From: Caulobacter flavus
Lineage (GTDB): Bacteria > Pseudomonadota > Alphaproteobacteria > Caulobacterales > Caulobacteraceae
Length of the DNA: 64,000 nt
NCBI RefSeq assembly: GCF_003722335.1
Contig: NZ_CP026100.1
Coordinates: forward strand, 2,950,001 to 3,014,000
Direction: 5' to 3'
Under the pieces are notes generated by a model. It made no database searches, was not told the DNA's origin, and saw only the letters and a program-made list of their open reading frames with translations. Shown here piece after piece: positions 9,195-18,171 of this stretch (positions within the stretch are counted from its first letter, which is position 1; the number at the start of each line of letters is the position of its first letter). The position numbers and the translations under genes were made by a program.

Positions 9195-11503
9195 TGGCGG
9201 ACGATTCCAATCAGGCCGGGGGCAAGATCCCGGGCGTGAAGCCTTACGGCGCCCCCGCCGGCGGCTGGGGCGCGCTGAAGGCCGTGGCCGGCGCGCTGGC
9301 CGACCAGGAGACCATCGTCGAGGGCGCCAAGACCCTGATGCGGGCCAACCAGCCCGAGGGCTTCGACTGCCCCGGCTGCGCCTGGCCAGATCCCAAGCAC
9401 ACCTCGTCGTTCGAGTTCTGCGAGAACGGCGCCAAGGCCGTGGCCTGGGAGGCGACCGCCAAGCGCGCCGCCCCCGAGGTTTTCGCCGCCCACACGGTCA
9501 GCGAGATGCTGACCTGGAGCGACCACGCCATCGAGGACCTGGGCCGCCTGACCCATCCGATGGCCTACGACGCCGCCACCGACCGCTACCTGCCGATCGC
9601 CTGGAGCGAGGCCTTCGCCCGCGCCGGCGCGGCGATCCAGGCGCTGGAGAGCCCGCACCAGGCCGAGTTCTACGCCTCGGGCCGGGCCAGCAACGAGGCG
9701 GCCTTCCTGTTCCAGCTGCTGGGCCGCAAGGTCGGCACCAACAACTTCCCCGACTGCTCGAACATGTGCCACGAGCCGACCAGCGTCGGCCTGCCGGACT
9801 CGATCGGCATGGGCAAGGGCTCGGTCAGTCTGGAAGACTTCGACCACGCCGACCTGATCCTGTGCTTTGGCCACAACCCCGGCACCAACCATCCCCGGAT
9901 GATGGCGACGCTTCGCGAGGCGTCGCGCAGGGGCGCGACGATCATGGCCTTCAATCCGCTGGTCGAGCGGGCCCTGGAGCGCTTCGCCTCGCCGCAGGAT
10001 CCGGTCGAGATGGCGACCCTGTCGTCGACCCCGATCGCCTCGCGCTACTATCAGGTCAACGTCGGCGGTGACGCGGCCGTGGTTCAGGGCCTGATGAAGG
10101 CCGTCCTGGCCTTCGACCGCGCCGCTCGGGCGGCAGGCGAACCGGCCGTCCTCGACGACGACTTCATAGCCGAGCACACCGCCGGCTTCGAGGCCCTGGC
10201 GGCCCATCTCGACGCCCTGTCCTGGGACGAGGTCGTGACGGTCGGGGGCCTGTCGCGGGCCGAGATCGAGGAAGCCGCGGCCATCTACGCGCGGTCCAGC
10301 GCCACGATCCTCTGCTATGGCATGGGGCTCACCCAGCATCGCAACTCGTCCAGCACCGTGCAGCAGCTGGTGAATCTGCTGCTCCTGCGGGGAAACATAG
10401 GCCGGGCGGGGGCGGGGATCTGCCCGCTGCGGGGCCATTCCAACGTCCAGGGCGATCGGACGGTCGGCATCTGGGAAAAGCCGTCGGCGGCGCTGCTCGA
10501 CGCCCTGGCCAGGGTGTTCGGCTTCGCGCCGCCGCGCGACCACGGCCACACGGTGGTCGAGGCCATCGAGGCCATGGGGGCGGGCGAGACCAAGGTCTTC
10601 GTCGGCCTGGGCGGCAACTTCGCCGTCGCCGCGCCCGATCCGGTCCGCACCCACGCGGCCATGCGCAAGGTCGACCTGGCCGTCCACATCGCCACCAAGC
10701 CCAACCGCACCCACCTGCTGGTCGGCCGCGAGGCGCTGCTGCTGCCGTGCCTGGGCCGCACCGAGATGGACGTGCAGGGCGGCGTGCGTCAGTCGGTGAC
10801 GGTCGAGGACTCGATGTCGATGGTCCACGCCTCGCGCGGTCTCAACCCTCCTGCCTCCGAGCACCTGATGTCCGAGCCGGCGATCGTCGCCGGCATCGCC
10901 CGGGCGGCCCTGGGGGCGGACGACCCGGTCGACTGGGAGGGGCTGACGGCCGACTACGACCGGATCCGCGACCTGATCGAGCAGGTCTTCCCGACCCAGT
11001 TCACCGACTACAACACGCGCGTCCGCCAGCCCGGCGGTTTCCGCCTGCCGGTGCCGCCGGCCGAGCGCAAGTGGACCACCCCCTCGGGCAAGGCCAACTT
11101 CCTGCCGCACACGGGTCTGGACGATCCGCGCCGCGGCGACGCCTCGGTCATGCTGCTGACCACCCTGCGCAGCCACGACCAGTACAACACCACGATCTAT
11201 GGCGAGAACGACCGCTATCGCGGGGTGTTCGGCCGCCGCGACGTGGTGTTCGTCAATCCTGAAGACCTGGCGGCGCTGGGCGTGGCGGAGGGGCAGCGCA
11301 TAGACCTGGCGGCCGCCTTCGATGAAACCGGAGCGCGAGTCGTGCGCGGCTTCACGGCCGTGGCGCGAAAAATCCCGCGCGGGTGCGTGGCCGCATACTA
11401 TCCGGAAACCAATGCTCTGGTAGCACTCGATGATCACGACCGGCGTAGTGGTACGCCGGCCTACAAGTCGGCGCCGGTGCGGTTAACCCTGCACGGGGCC
11501 TGA
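9194..11503 (+). CDS. FdhF/YdeP-family molybdopterin oxidoreductase
   Basis: The 769-residue protein has a molybdopterin oxidoreductase catalytic domain and a C-terminal dinucleotide-binding domain (about 640-765). Near the N-terminus only CPGCAWP (Cys59, Cys62) replaces the four-cysteine Fe-S motif of classical formate dehydrogenases, which is the mark of the YdeP-like group. Cys192 in SNMCHEP stands where E. coli FdhF has selenocysteine and is the likely Mo ligand. The start is the ATG overlapping the fdhD stop; upstream open frame inside fdhD is spurious. Family knowledge links E. coli YdeP to acid resistance, but the physiological substrate is unknown. No electron-transfer or membrane subunit is encoded beside it. 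Confidence 0.92.
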   Translation: MADDSNQAGGKIPGVKPYGAPAGGWGALKAVAGALADQETIVEGAKTLMRANQPEGFDCPGCAWPDPKHTSSFEFCENGAKAVAWEATAKRAAPEVFAAHTVSEMLTWSDHAIEDLGRLTHPMAYDAATDRYLPIAWSEAFARAGAAIQALESPHQAEFYASGRASNEAAFLFQLLGRKVGTNNFPDCSNMCHEPTSVGLPDSIGMGKGSVSLEDFDHADLILCFGHNPGTNHPRMMATLREASRRGATIMAFNPLVERALERFASPQDPVEMATLSSTPIASRYYQVNVGGDAAVVQGLMKAVLAFDRAARAAGEPAVLDDDFIAEHTAGFEALAAHLDALSWDEVVTVGGLSRAEIEEAAAIYARSSATILCYGMGLTQHRNSSSTVQQLVNLLLLRGNIGRAGAGICPLRGHSNVQGDRTVGIWEKPSAALLDALARVFGFAPPRDHGHTVVEAIEAMGAGETKVFVGLGGNFAVAAPDPVRTHAAMRKVDLAVHIATKPNRTHLLVGREALLLPCLGRTEMDVQGGVRQSVTVEDSMSMVHASRGLNPPASEHLMSEPAIVAGIARAALGADDPVDWEGLTADYDRIRDLIEQVFPTQFTDYNTRVRQPGGFRLPVPPAERKWTTPSGKANFLPHTGLDDPRRGDASVMLLTTLRSHDQYNTTIYGENDRYRGVFGRRDVVFVNPEDLAALGVAEGQRIDLAAAFDETGARVVRGFTAVARKIPRGCVAAYYPETNALVALDDHDRRSGTPAYKSAPVRLTLHGA

Positions 11504-11553
11504 CCGAGGCCGTCGATCCACGCCCGGCGTAGTCCGCGAGGACGGGGAGCAGG

Positions 11554-12717
11554 GTGCTGGATCCAGGACTGCAGACGCGGGTCGTCGAGGCCGCCGAGCT
11601 GAACGCCGCCGAGCGCGCGCGCTGGAACACCCTGCGCGACGCCGAGCCGGTGCTGGGCGGTCCCTACTTCGATCTGCGCTATGTCGAGGCGGCCGCGGCC
11701 TGCGCGCCCGGCTCGCGGATCGCCGTGCTGGAGCGCGACGGCCGCATCGTCGGCTTCCTGCCGTTCCAGCGTCGCGGCTCGGCCATCCAGCCGCTCGGTG
11801 CGCCGATGAGCGATTTCCACGGCCTGATCGCCGAACCCGATGTTTCGCTGCCCGCGGTGCTCGGACTTCTGGGCGCGGAGCGGATGAGGGTCAGCGGCCT
11901 GGTCTCGGTCGAGCCCTTGCCCGAACTTTCCGTTCGCTACGCGATGGCCGCCGACCTGTCGGGCGGCTTCGATGCCTATCAGGCGACCCGTAGCGCGGCC
12001 TTCCTGAAGGACAAGCGCCGGCGGGCCCGCGCCCTGGAGCGCGATCACGGCCAGATGATCTTCACCTTCGAGCGGCCGCCCCCGGAGCTTCTGGCCTGGC
12101 TGGTCGCCCAGAAGCGCGCCCAGATTCGCCGCACCCACCAGCATGACATCTTCGCCTGCGGATGGACGATCGAGCTGCTGAACCGCCTGGCCGAGTGCGA
12201 GGCTGACGATTTCGGCCTGCGCCTGGCCGTGCTGCGCGCCGGCGGAACAATCGTGGCGGCCGAGCTGGGCCTGACCGCCGGCGACCGCCATCACCTGTGG
12301 TTTCCGATCTACGATCCGGACTTCGCCCGCTACTCGCCGGGCGCGCTGATGACGCTGGAGACCCTGAGGGTCGCCGCCGGACGCGGGATCGCCCGGGTCG
12401 ATTTCGGACCCAGCGAAGAAGCCTACAAGGAAGACTTCGCCGTGCCGATGGAGCCGGCGCTGGAGGGAACGGTCGCCGTGCGGCCGTCGCTGATGACCCA
12501 CCTGCGCGGCGCGCCCGGCGTCGATCGCATCGACGAGGTCGGCAAGCGCCTGGCCCGTCGCCTCGACCGCATCGCCGCCTGCGAGCCCGGCCTGATCGGC
12601 CAGGTCAAGGGCGGCGCCAGTTTCGTCACCGGCCTTGGCCGGCGTCATCCGGCCGTCGGGGCCGGGATCGGCGTCGGCATCGGCCTTGGCTTGAGCCTCG
12701 GCCTGCTGGCCGACTGA
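11554..12717 (+). CDS. CelD/BcsL-like GNAT-fold acetyltransferase
   Basis: The 387-residue protein begins at a GTG preceded by the purine-rich gacggggagcagg. It has the two-lobed FemAB/CelD architecture: an N-terminal lobe with ERDGRIVGFLPFQRRG and a GNAT lobe (about 150-330) with GGTIVAAELGL, HHLWFPIYDPDFARYSPGALMTLETLR and FGPSEEAYKEDF. The last 25 residues are a glycine-rich hydrophobic tail. Related proteins acetylate exopolysaccharide or holdfast sugars in alphaproteobacteria (the CelD and HfsK groups), so cell-surface polymer modification is a reasonable inference. It sits 16 bp before a cupin-like gene, probably co-transcribed. There is no polysaccharide synthesis gene nearby. Confidence 0.75.
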   Translation: MLDPGLQTRVVEAAELNAAERARWNTLRDAEPVLGGPYFDLRYVEAAAACAPGSRIAVLERDGRIVGFLPFQRRGSAIQPLGAPMSDFHGLIAEPDVSLPAVLGLLGAERMRVSGLVSVEPLPELSVRYAMAADLSGGFDAYQATRSAAFLKDKRRRARALERDHGQMIFTFERPPPELLAWLVAQKRAQIRRTHQHDIFACGWTIELLNRLAECEADDFGLRLAVLRAGGTIVAAELGLTAGDRHHLWFPIYDPDFARYSPGALMTLETLRVAAGRGIARVDFGPSEEAYKEDFAVPMEPALEGTVAVRPSLMTHLRGAPGVDRIDEVGKRLARRLDRIAACEPGLIGQVKGGASFVTGLGRRHPAVGAGIGVGIGLGLSLGLLAD

Positions 12718-12733
12718 GGGAGGAGTAAGGCCC

Positions 12734-13639
12734 ATGACCCGTCTCGTCGCGCCCTGGTCGGACGACCAGGCCCGGAACTTCCGCAAGAGCCCGATCACCT
12801 TCCGCCACAACCTGGCCGAATCCGGACTGTTCGACGACGACGCCCTGGCGCAGCTGCTCGACGCCTATCCGGCCGAACTCTACGACATCAACCTGTTCGA
12901 CTTCGACGCCGAGGGCCAGGCGACCATGCGCACCGGCGCGCGGGGCCGCCTGCCGGGCCGCGAGGTGCTGGAAGGTGTCAAGGAAGGCCGCATCTGGGTT
13001 CAGCTGCGCCGGGCCGAGGCCTGGTACCCGGCCTTGACCCCGCTGATGAAGCAGGCCTTCGGCGAGATCGCGGGCGAGGCGAGGGGCTTTTCGCCCGTGC
13101 AGCTGAACGGCCAGCTGATCATGTCGGCGCCGGGCGCCAAGGTGCCGTTCCACGCCGACGCGCCGGGCGTGATCCTGTTCCACCTGCGCGGCCGCAAGCG
13201 GATCTGGATCTATCCGGTCGACGAGGCGCACATGCCCCAGCAGGGCATGGAGAACATCATGCTCAAACAGCAGACCGAGGACCTGCCGTACCGCCGCGAC
13301 ATGGACGCGGCCGCGGCGGTCTTCGACCTGGAGCCGGGCATGGCCGCCAGCTGGCCGCTGCACGCGCCGCACCGGATCGAGAACCTCGGCACCTTCAACG
13401 TCTCGCTGTCGGTGGACTACCAGACCTGGGGTTCGCGCCTGACCAACGGCGCCCACTTCGCCAATGGCGTGCTGCGCCGCTGGGGCCTGCCCGTCGCGGC
13501 GATGGACAAGACGTCGATGGCGGCGCGGGCGGGTCTCTGGGCCGCCTCGCTGGGGCTCAAGCGATTGCGGCTGGTCGAGGACAGGATCAAGGGTTTCGAG
13601 CGCAGCTTCGAGATCGGCGACACCCAAAAGGCCGCCTGA
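12734..13639 (+). CDS. Cupin-like (JmjC-type) putative oxygenase
   Basis: The 301-residue protein shows a jelly-roll core with metal-binding features of Fe(II)/2-oxoglutarate JmjC-like enzymes: HAD (His140, Asp142) after a hydrophobic strand, then FHLRGRKRIWIYPVDE, typical of the cupin_8 group, and a candidate distal histidine at 210 or 213 in LHAPHRI. The Fe(II) ligand set is therefore plausibly complete. Substrates in this group include ribosomal proteins and small molecules; none can be assigned here. An SD-like gaggagtaagg precedes the ATG. It follows the CelD-like gene by 16 bp, so the two probably act together. Confidence 0.7.
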   Translation: MTRLVAPWSDDQARNFRKSPITFRHNLAESGLFDDDALAQLLDAYPAELYDINLFDFDAEGQATMRTGARGRLPGREVLEGVKEGRIWVQLRRAEAWYPALTPLMKQAFGEIAGEARGFSPVQLNGQLIMSAPGAKVPFHADAPGVILFHLRGRKRIWIYPVDEAHMPQQGMENIMLKQQTEDLPYRRDMDAAAAVFDLEPGMAASWPLHAPHRIENLGTFNVSLSVDYQTWGSRLTNGAHFANGVLRRWGLPVAAMDKTSMAARAGLWAASLGLKRLRLVEDRIKGFERSFEIGDTQKAA

Positions 13640-13742
13640 CGCGGTTCGTGACAACAGCGTCATGACCTCGAATTAAGTCGTGCGGCGCGATCTCGCCGAC
13701 TAGCGTTCCCTCAACGCAACGCCATCCGAGGGGACTTTAAAG

Positions 13743-14585
13743 ATGCGCGCACTCATCAGCCTGGCCGCCGGCGCGGCCGTCCTGGCCCTGGCCGGCCAAG
13801 CCGCCGCCGCCGAGCCGTCGGTGAAGATCAAGGACGCGGTCGCCCGCGTCACCATCATTCCCGAAGCCCGCGGCGACGTGAAGGTCGAGTTCCTGACCAC
13901 CAACGGCCGGCTTCCGCTGGAAGTGCGCAAGGTGGGCGGCCAGACGATCGTCGACGGCAATCTGCGCCTCAAGCGCATCCAGAGCTGCAACAGCCGGGGC
14001 GAGGGCTCGGCGGTCAGGGTCCGTGATCTGGGCGAAGTGCAGTGGCGCGACATTCCCCAGATCGCCATCCGCGTACCGATGAACGTCTCGGTCGGGGCCT
14101 CGGGCGCGGTCTACGGCAGCGTCGGCCGCAGCGACAGCGTCGAGCTGGCCAACGCCGGTTGCGGGGATTGGACCATCGCCAACACCCGGGGCAAGCTGGA
14201 GATCAGCCTGGCGGGCTCGGGCGACACCAAGGCCGGCAGCGCCGCCAAGGCCGAGATCAACCTGGCCGGTTCGGGCGACATCAGCCTGCAGGACGTGTCC
14301 GACCTCGAGGTGTCGATCGCCGGTTCGGGCGACGTGAAGGCCGCCGCGCTGCGCGGCGGCGATCTCGACGTCAGCATCGCCGGTTCGGGCGGGGTGAAGA
14401 TCACGGGCGGCCGCGCCCGTGACATCGACGTCAGCATCATGGGCTCGGGCGACGTGAACTTCGGCGGCGAGGCCGACCGGGTGTCGCTGTCCGTGGCCGG
14501 TTCGGGCGACATCCGCGTGGCCAAGGTCAACGGCTCGGTGAAGAAGTCGGCCATGGGGTCCGGCAACATCTACATCGGCCAGTAA
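13743..14585 (+). CDS. Secreted GIN-domain (DUF2807) beta-repeat protein
   Basis: The 280-residue product has a signal peptide (residues 1-23, ending GQAAAA) and a C-terminal series of seven strands that each carry a Gly-Ser-Gly turn: AGSGDT, AGSGDI, AGSGDV, AGSGGV, MGSGDV, AGSGDI and MGSGNI, spaced about 18-21 residues apart. This is the hallmark of the putative auto-transporter adhesin head GIN domain, predicted to form a right-handed beta-helix. The compartment is periplasm or cell surface; the function is unknown. A strong hairpin terminator follows at 14638. The repeated codons make the DNA itself locally repetitive (ccggttcgggcgac). Confidence 0.8.
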   Translation: MRALISLAAGAAVLALAGQAAAAEPSVKIKDAVARVTIIPEARGDVKVEFLTTNGRLPLEVRKVGGQTIVDGNLRLKRIQSCNSRGEGSAVRVRDLGEVQWRDIPQIAIRVPMNVSVGASGAVYGSVGRSDSVELANAGCGDWTIANTRGKLEISLAGSGDTKAGSAAKAEINLAGSGDISLQDVSDLEVSIAGSGDVKAAALRGGDLDVSIAGSGGVKITGGRARDIDVSIMGSGDVNFGGEADRVSLSVAGSGDIRVAKVNGSVKKSAMGSGNIYIGQ

Positions 14586-14637
14586 GGCCGCCCGGTCCGC
14601 CCGGTCCGCGTATCGCGCATATAAATATAAAGAGAAC

Positions 14638-14668
14638 GGCCCCGGAGCTCGCGCTCCGGGGCCGTCTT
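14638..14668 (+). terminator. Hairpin terminator after the GIN-domain gene
   Basis: A perfect 11-bp stem (ggccccggagc / gctccggggcc) with a tcgc tetraloop is followed by gtctt. It lies 53 bp after the stop codon, between convergent genes. Confidence 0.7.
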
Positions 14669-14707
14669 GCGTTCGTCGGGACCAGCCCAAGGAGGGGGAG
14701 GGCGGAT

Positions 14708-14757
14708 CCGCGAAAAGCGCGGACCTGGATCTTCCGGTGGGCGCCGAAAGATCCAGG
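14708..14757. repeat. Twin hairpins before the outer-membrane protein stop codon
   Basis: Two adjacent dyads: ccgcgaaaagcgcgg at 14708-14722 and a 10-bp stem cctggatctt / aagatccagg at 14724-14757. The first echoes the cgcgaaagcg core of the repeat at 4327. They could help terminate the minus-strand gene that ends at 14767. Confidence 0.5.
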
Positions 14758-14766
14758 GGCTCTGGC

Positions 14767-15522
14767 TTAGCGGACCAGGAAGCCGAACAGGTCGCTGCCG
14801 GTGGCCAGGTCGGCGCCGGCGGCGTTGCGGGCCTTCAGGCTGCCGCCGAAGGTGTAGCGCAGGCCAACCTTCACGGCGTCCGACTTCAGGTCGGCCAGGT
14901 CGTCGGCTTCGCTGTGGGTGTACTTGGCGAAGGTCGACCAGCCGGTGTTGGCGAACTTGTATTCACCACCGACGTTGATGTCCCAGATGTCGGCGTCGAC
15001 GAGGCCGTCGACGTTCGACCAGCCGAGGCCGGCGTCCAGACGGAAGTCGTCCGAGACGAAGTAGTTGGCGCCGGCGCGGACGGTCCACAGGTCGGCGTCC
15101 AGGTCGTTCGACTGACCGTAGGCGGCCAGACCCGTCAGGGTCACGTTGCCGAGGTACTTCTGGGCTTCGCCGCCGACGGCCCACAGGGTGTCGTTCGACG
15201 GACGCGACAGGGCGGTGAAGCCGCCGATGCGCAGGCCGTTGCCGACGACGGTCGTGGCGTGGGCGGCGCCCGAAGCGACGGTGCGCTGCGAGACGTCGCT
15301 GTCGGCGATCGAGACGTCGCCGCTGGCGGTGATCGTCCACGAACCGGTCGGGATGGCGACCGAGCCGTCGATGACGACCGAGGTGCCGTCAGCGTCGCCG
15401 ACGCTGGTGTCGACGTTGGTGTAGTCGACGGCGGCGCCGACCGAACCGATGTTCTGGGCGAAAGCGGGAGCCGAAACGGCGAAGGCCAGCACGGCGGCGG
15501 CGGCGAACAGTTGGGTCTTCAT
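14767..15522 (-). CDS. Putative outer-membrane beta-barrel protein
   Basis: The 251-residue protein has a clear signal peptide (residues 1-22, ending APAFA) and a mature part made of alternating hydrophobic/polar strands with aromatic girdles (WTVRAGANYFVSDDFRLDAGLGW, WDINVGGEYKFANTGWSTFAKYTHS, DAVKVGLRYTFGG). That pattern fits an 8- to 10-stranded barrel of the small OMP or porin-like kind. The chain does not end on the last strand but carries a 25-residue tail (GSLKARNAAGADLATGSDLFGFLVR). No specific family was recognised. It is transcribed away from the ribosomal locus and has a long upstream region. Confidence 0.65.
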   Translation of the reverse strand: MKTQLFAAAAVLAFAVSAPAFAQNIGSVGAAVDYTNVDTSVGDADGTSVVIDGSVAIPTGSWTITASGDVSIADSDVSQRTVASGAAHATTVVGNGLRIGGFTALSRPSNDTLWAVGGEAQKYLGNVTLTGLAAYGQSNDLDADLWTVRAGANYFVSDDFRLDAGLGWSNVDGLVDADIWDINVGGEYKFANTGWSTFAKYTHSEADDLADLKSDAVKVGLRYTFGGSLKARNAAGADLATGSDLFGFLVR

Positions 15523-16146
15523 AGTGGGTAATCCCCTTACTCATGTGGTCTCGATGGCGGTCGGTCGTTTTGGGGAGGGCCTCCCTACCGTCGAGCGGGG
15601 CGGATCTATGAAGGTTCGATGACGGCCGCAAGGCTCTGCCAGACCGTTCGAGGCTGCATGATGCGCAAATACTACACTTGCAGGAATGAATTCGCTGCCT
15701 ATACGCGTGGGTCGCGCAAAAAGATTGTGTCGAACTGACGGCGTGCGGTGAACGTTGCTTTTTGAGCGCCTTGTTTTGGCCGTATCTGTTAAGCGGATCG
15801 GGGCGGGCGAGGGGCTTCAGATCTTGTTAAGGAAGGTTCCGCGAAAGCCTGCCGGGACCGCTTGACGAAACCGATTCAGGCACGTAAAAGCGCCCCTCTG
15901 TTGGACCGGCTGTGAGCTCTAGGGCTCAAACGCGGTTCGCAAGCGACCCGTAACCAGGCGTCCTTCTCATCCAGAGGAGGGTTCTCCTCGGAGGACGGCG
16001 TGGTTGCGGATCACCGGCCCTCGCAAGCGATTGCGCGGGCCAATTTGTTTTGCGGACGCTGCGTTCGGAGTTCTCGAAAGAGGAGTCCGGGTTGGTCTTT
16101 GAAATGGTTCGAGACGCGGGCGCAGCCCACTAGGAAACCGAGCGAT
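15523..16146. other. 624-bp divergent control region of the OMP gene and the S10 locus
   Basis: This spacer separates the outer-membrane protein gene from rpsJ and contains an AT-richer part (15650-15850). It holds the candidate S10 promoter at 15862-15890 and then about 255 nt of potential leader. The leader contains short dyads, including gagctctagggctc (15913-15926) and a tcctcggagga stem near 15987. A leader of this length could host autogenous control by L4 as in other bacteria, but no E. coli-like S10 leader structure was recognised. Confidence 0.5.
15862..15890 (+). promoter_or_regulatory. Candidate sigma-70 promoter of the S10 operon
   Basis: TTGACG at 15862-15867 and taaaag at 15885-15890 are separated by 17 bp. 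The -35 matches the alphaproteobacterial consensus; the -10 is weaker (4 of 6). It is the best candidate between the two divergent genes. Confidence 0.5.
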
Positions 16147-16455
<309 letters not shown>

Positions 16456-16469
16456 GGAGGGCCGAACTG

Positions 16470-17234
16470 ATGACTCTCCCCGCTAACCGCACCGGCCTGA
16501 TCGCCAAGAAGCTCGGCATGACCCGCTTCTTCGACGAAGCTGGTCAGCACGTGCCGGTCACCGTCCTTTCGCTCGACGGTTGCCAGGTCGTGGCTCAGCG
16601 CACTGTCGAGAAGGACGGTTACACCGCCCTGCAGCTCGGCGCCGGCGCCAAGAAGCCCAAGAACACCTCGAAGGCCGAACGCGGCCACTTCGGCAAGAGC
16701 TCGGTCGAGCCCAAGCGGGTCGTCGCCGAATTCCGCGTCGAGGAAGCCGCTCTGATCGAAGTGGGCGCGGAATTCACCGCCGACCACTACGTCGCCGGCC
16801 AGAAGGTCGACATCCAGGGCGTCACCGTCGGTAAGGGTTTCGCCGGCGCCATGAAGCGCTGGAACTTCGGTGGTCTCCGCGCCACCCACGGTGTCTCGGT
16901 CTCGCACCGTTCGCACGGTTCGACCGGTAACCGCCAGGATCCGGGCCGTACGTTCCCGGGCAAGAAGATGGCTGGTCACCTCGGTCAAGAAACCGTCACC
17001 ACCCTCAACGTCACCGTCTGGAAGGTCGACGTCGAGCGCGGCCTGATCCTGGTCAAGGGCGCCGTCCCGGGCCACGAAGGCAGCTACGTGAAGATCCGCG
17101 ACGCCGTGAAGAAGGCCGCTCCGGCCGATCTGCCGCGTCCGGGCGCCTTCCGTAAGGCTGGCGAGGCTGCTCCGGCTGCTGAAACCCCCGCTGAAGAGGC
17201 CCCCGCGGCGACGACCGAAGAGGGCGAAGGCTAA
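16470..17234 (+). CDS. rplC: 50S ribosomal protein L3
   Basis: L3 is an early-assembly protein that binds near the peptidyl-transferase centre. The 254-residue chain starts [15 protein letters not shown] and contains the conserved [27 protein letters not shown] central extension, whose glutamine is the usual methylation site of the family. It is about 45 residues longer than E. coli L3 because of an acidic Ala/Glu/Pro-rich C-terminal tail (from about 228), common in caulobacters. An aaggagg SD precedes the ATG, and the stop overlaps the rplD start (TAATG). Confidence 0.98.
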   Translation: MTLPANRTGLIAKKLGMTRFFDEAGQHVPVTVLSLDGCQVVAQRTVEKDGYTALQLGAGAKKPKNTSKAERGHFGKSSVEPKRVVAEFRVEEAALIEVGAEFTADHYVAGQKVDIQGVTVGKGFAGAMKRWNFGGLRATHGVSVSHRSHGSTGNRQDPGRTFPGKKMAGHLGQETVTTLNVTVWKVDVERGLILVKGAVPGHEGSYVKIRDAVKKAAPADLPRPGAFRKAGEAAPAAETPAEEAPAATTEEGEG

Positions 17235-17872
17235 TGAAACTCGACGTCATCAAACTTGACGGCGGCAAGGCCGGCTCCGTGGATCTCGACGACGCCATCT
17301 TCGGCATCGAGGACATCCGCGGCGACATCCTGCAGCGCGTCGTCACCTGGCAGCTGGCCAAGCGCCGCTCGGGCAACCACAAGATCCAGGTTCGTAACGA
17401 GGTCTCTCGTACGAGCAAGAAGATGTACAAGCAGAAGGGCACCGGCGGCGCTCGTCACGGTTCGCGCCGTGCGGCTCAGTTCGTCGGCGGCGCCAAGGCC
17501 CACGGCCCGGTCGTCCGCAGCCACGCCTTCGATCTTCCCAAGAAGATTCGGGCTCTGGCTCTGCGTCACGCCCTGTCGTCGAAGGCCAAGGCCGGTTCGC
17601 TGCTCGTCCTCGACAGCGCCGTTCTGACCGAAGCGAAGACGGCCGCCCTGCGCGCCAACTTCGACAAGATCGGTCTGAAGAACGCCCTGGTCATCGCTGG
17701 TCCGGAAGTGGACGCGAACTTCAAGCTCGCCGCCCGCAACATTCCGAACGTGGACGTGCTGCCGAACGCCGGCCTGAACGTCTACGACGTGCTGCGTCGC
17801 CACACCCTGGTCCTGACCAAGGACGCGGTGGAAGCGATCTCGGCCCGTTTCGCTGAGAAGGAAGCCGCGTAA
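17234..17872 (+). CDS. rplD: 50S ribosomal protein L4
   Basis: The 212-residue protein matches L4: the flexible tunnel loop is visible around 60-95 ([23 protein letters not shown]), flanked by the globular domain. L4 lines the exit tunnel with L22, and in E. coli it represses the S10 operon; whether that holds here is not known. The ATG shares one base with the rplC stop and the TAA shares one base with the rplW start, so this run is tightly coupled. Confidence 0.98.
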   Translation: MKLDVIKLDGGKAGSVDLDDAIFGIEDIRGDILQRVVTWQLAKRRSGNHKIQVRNEVSRTSKKMYKQKGTGGARHGSRRAAQFVGGAKAHGPVVRSHAFDLPKKIRALALRHALSSKAKAGSLLVLDSAVLTEAKTAALRANFDKIGLKNALVIAGPEVDANFKLAARNIPNVDVLPNAGLNVYDVLRRHTLVLTKDAVEAISARFAEKEAA

Positions 17873-18168
17873 TGGCCGCTACCGCCCGCCACTACGACAC
17901 GATCCTGTCGCCGGTGATCACCGAAAAGACGACCCTGCTCAGCGAGCAGAACAAGGTCGTCTTCAAGGTGGCCGCCGATGCGTCGAAGGACGAAATCGCC
18001 GCCGCAGTCGAAGAGCTGTTCAAGGTCAAGGTCACCAAGGTCAACACCCTGGTCGCCAAGGGCAAGACCAAGCGCTTCCGTGGCATCGTCGGTCGCCGCA
18101 CCGACGTCAAGAAAGCGATCGTGACCCTGGCCGAAGGCCAGTCGATCGACATCACGACGGGGCTCTAA
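17872..18168 (+). CDS. rplW: 50S ribosomal protein L23
   Basis: The 98-residue protein is L23, recognised from [15 protein letters not shown] and the [30 protein letters not shown] core. L23 sits at the tunnel exit and docks trigger factor and SRP. The start overlaps the rplD stop by one base; rplB follows after 3 bp. Length and conserved glutamate (ITEK region) are normal. Confidence 0.98.
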   Translation: MAATARHYDTILSPVITEKTTLLSEQNKVVFKVAADASKDEIAAAVEELFKVKVTKVNTLVAKGKTKRFRGIVGRRTDVKKAIVTLAEGQSIDITTGL

Positions 18169-18171
18169 GAC

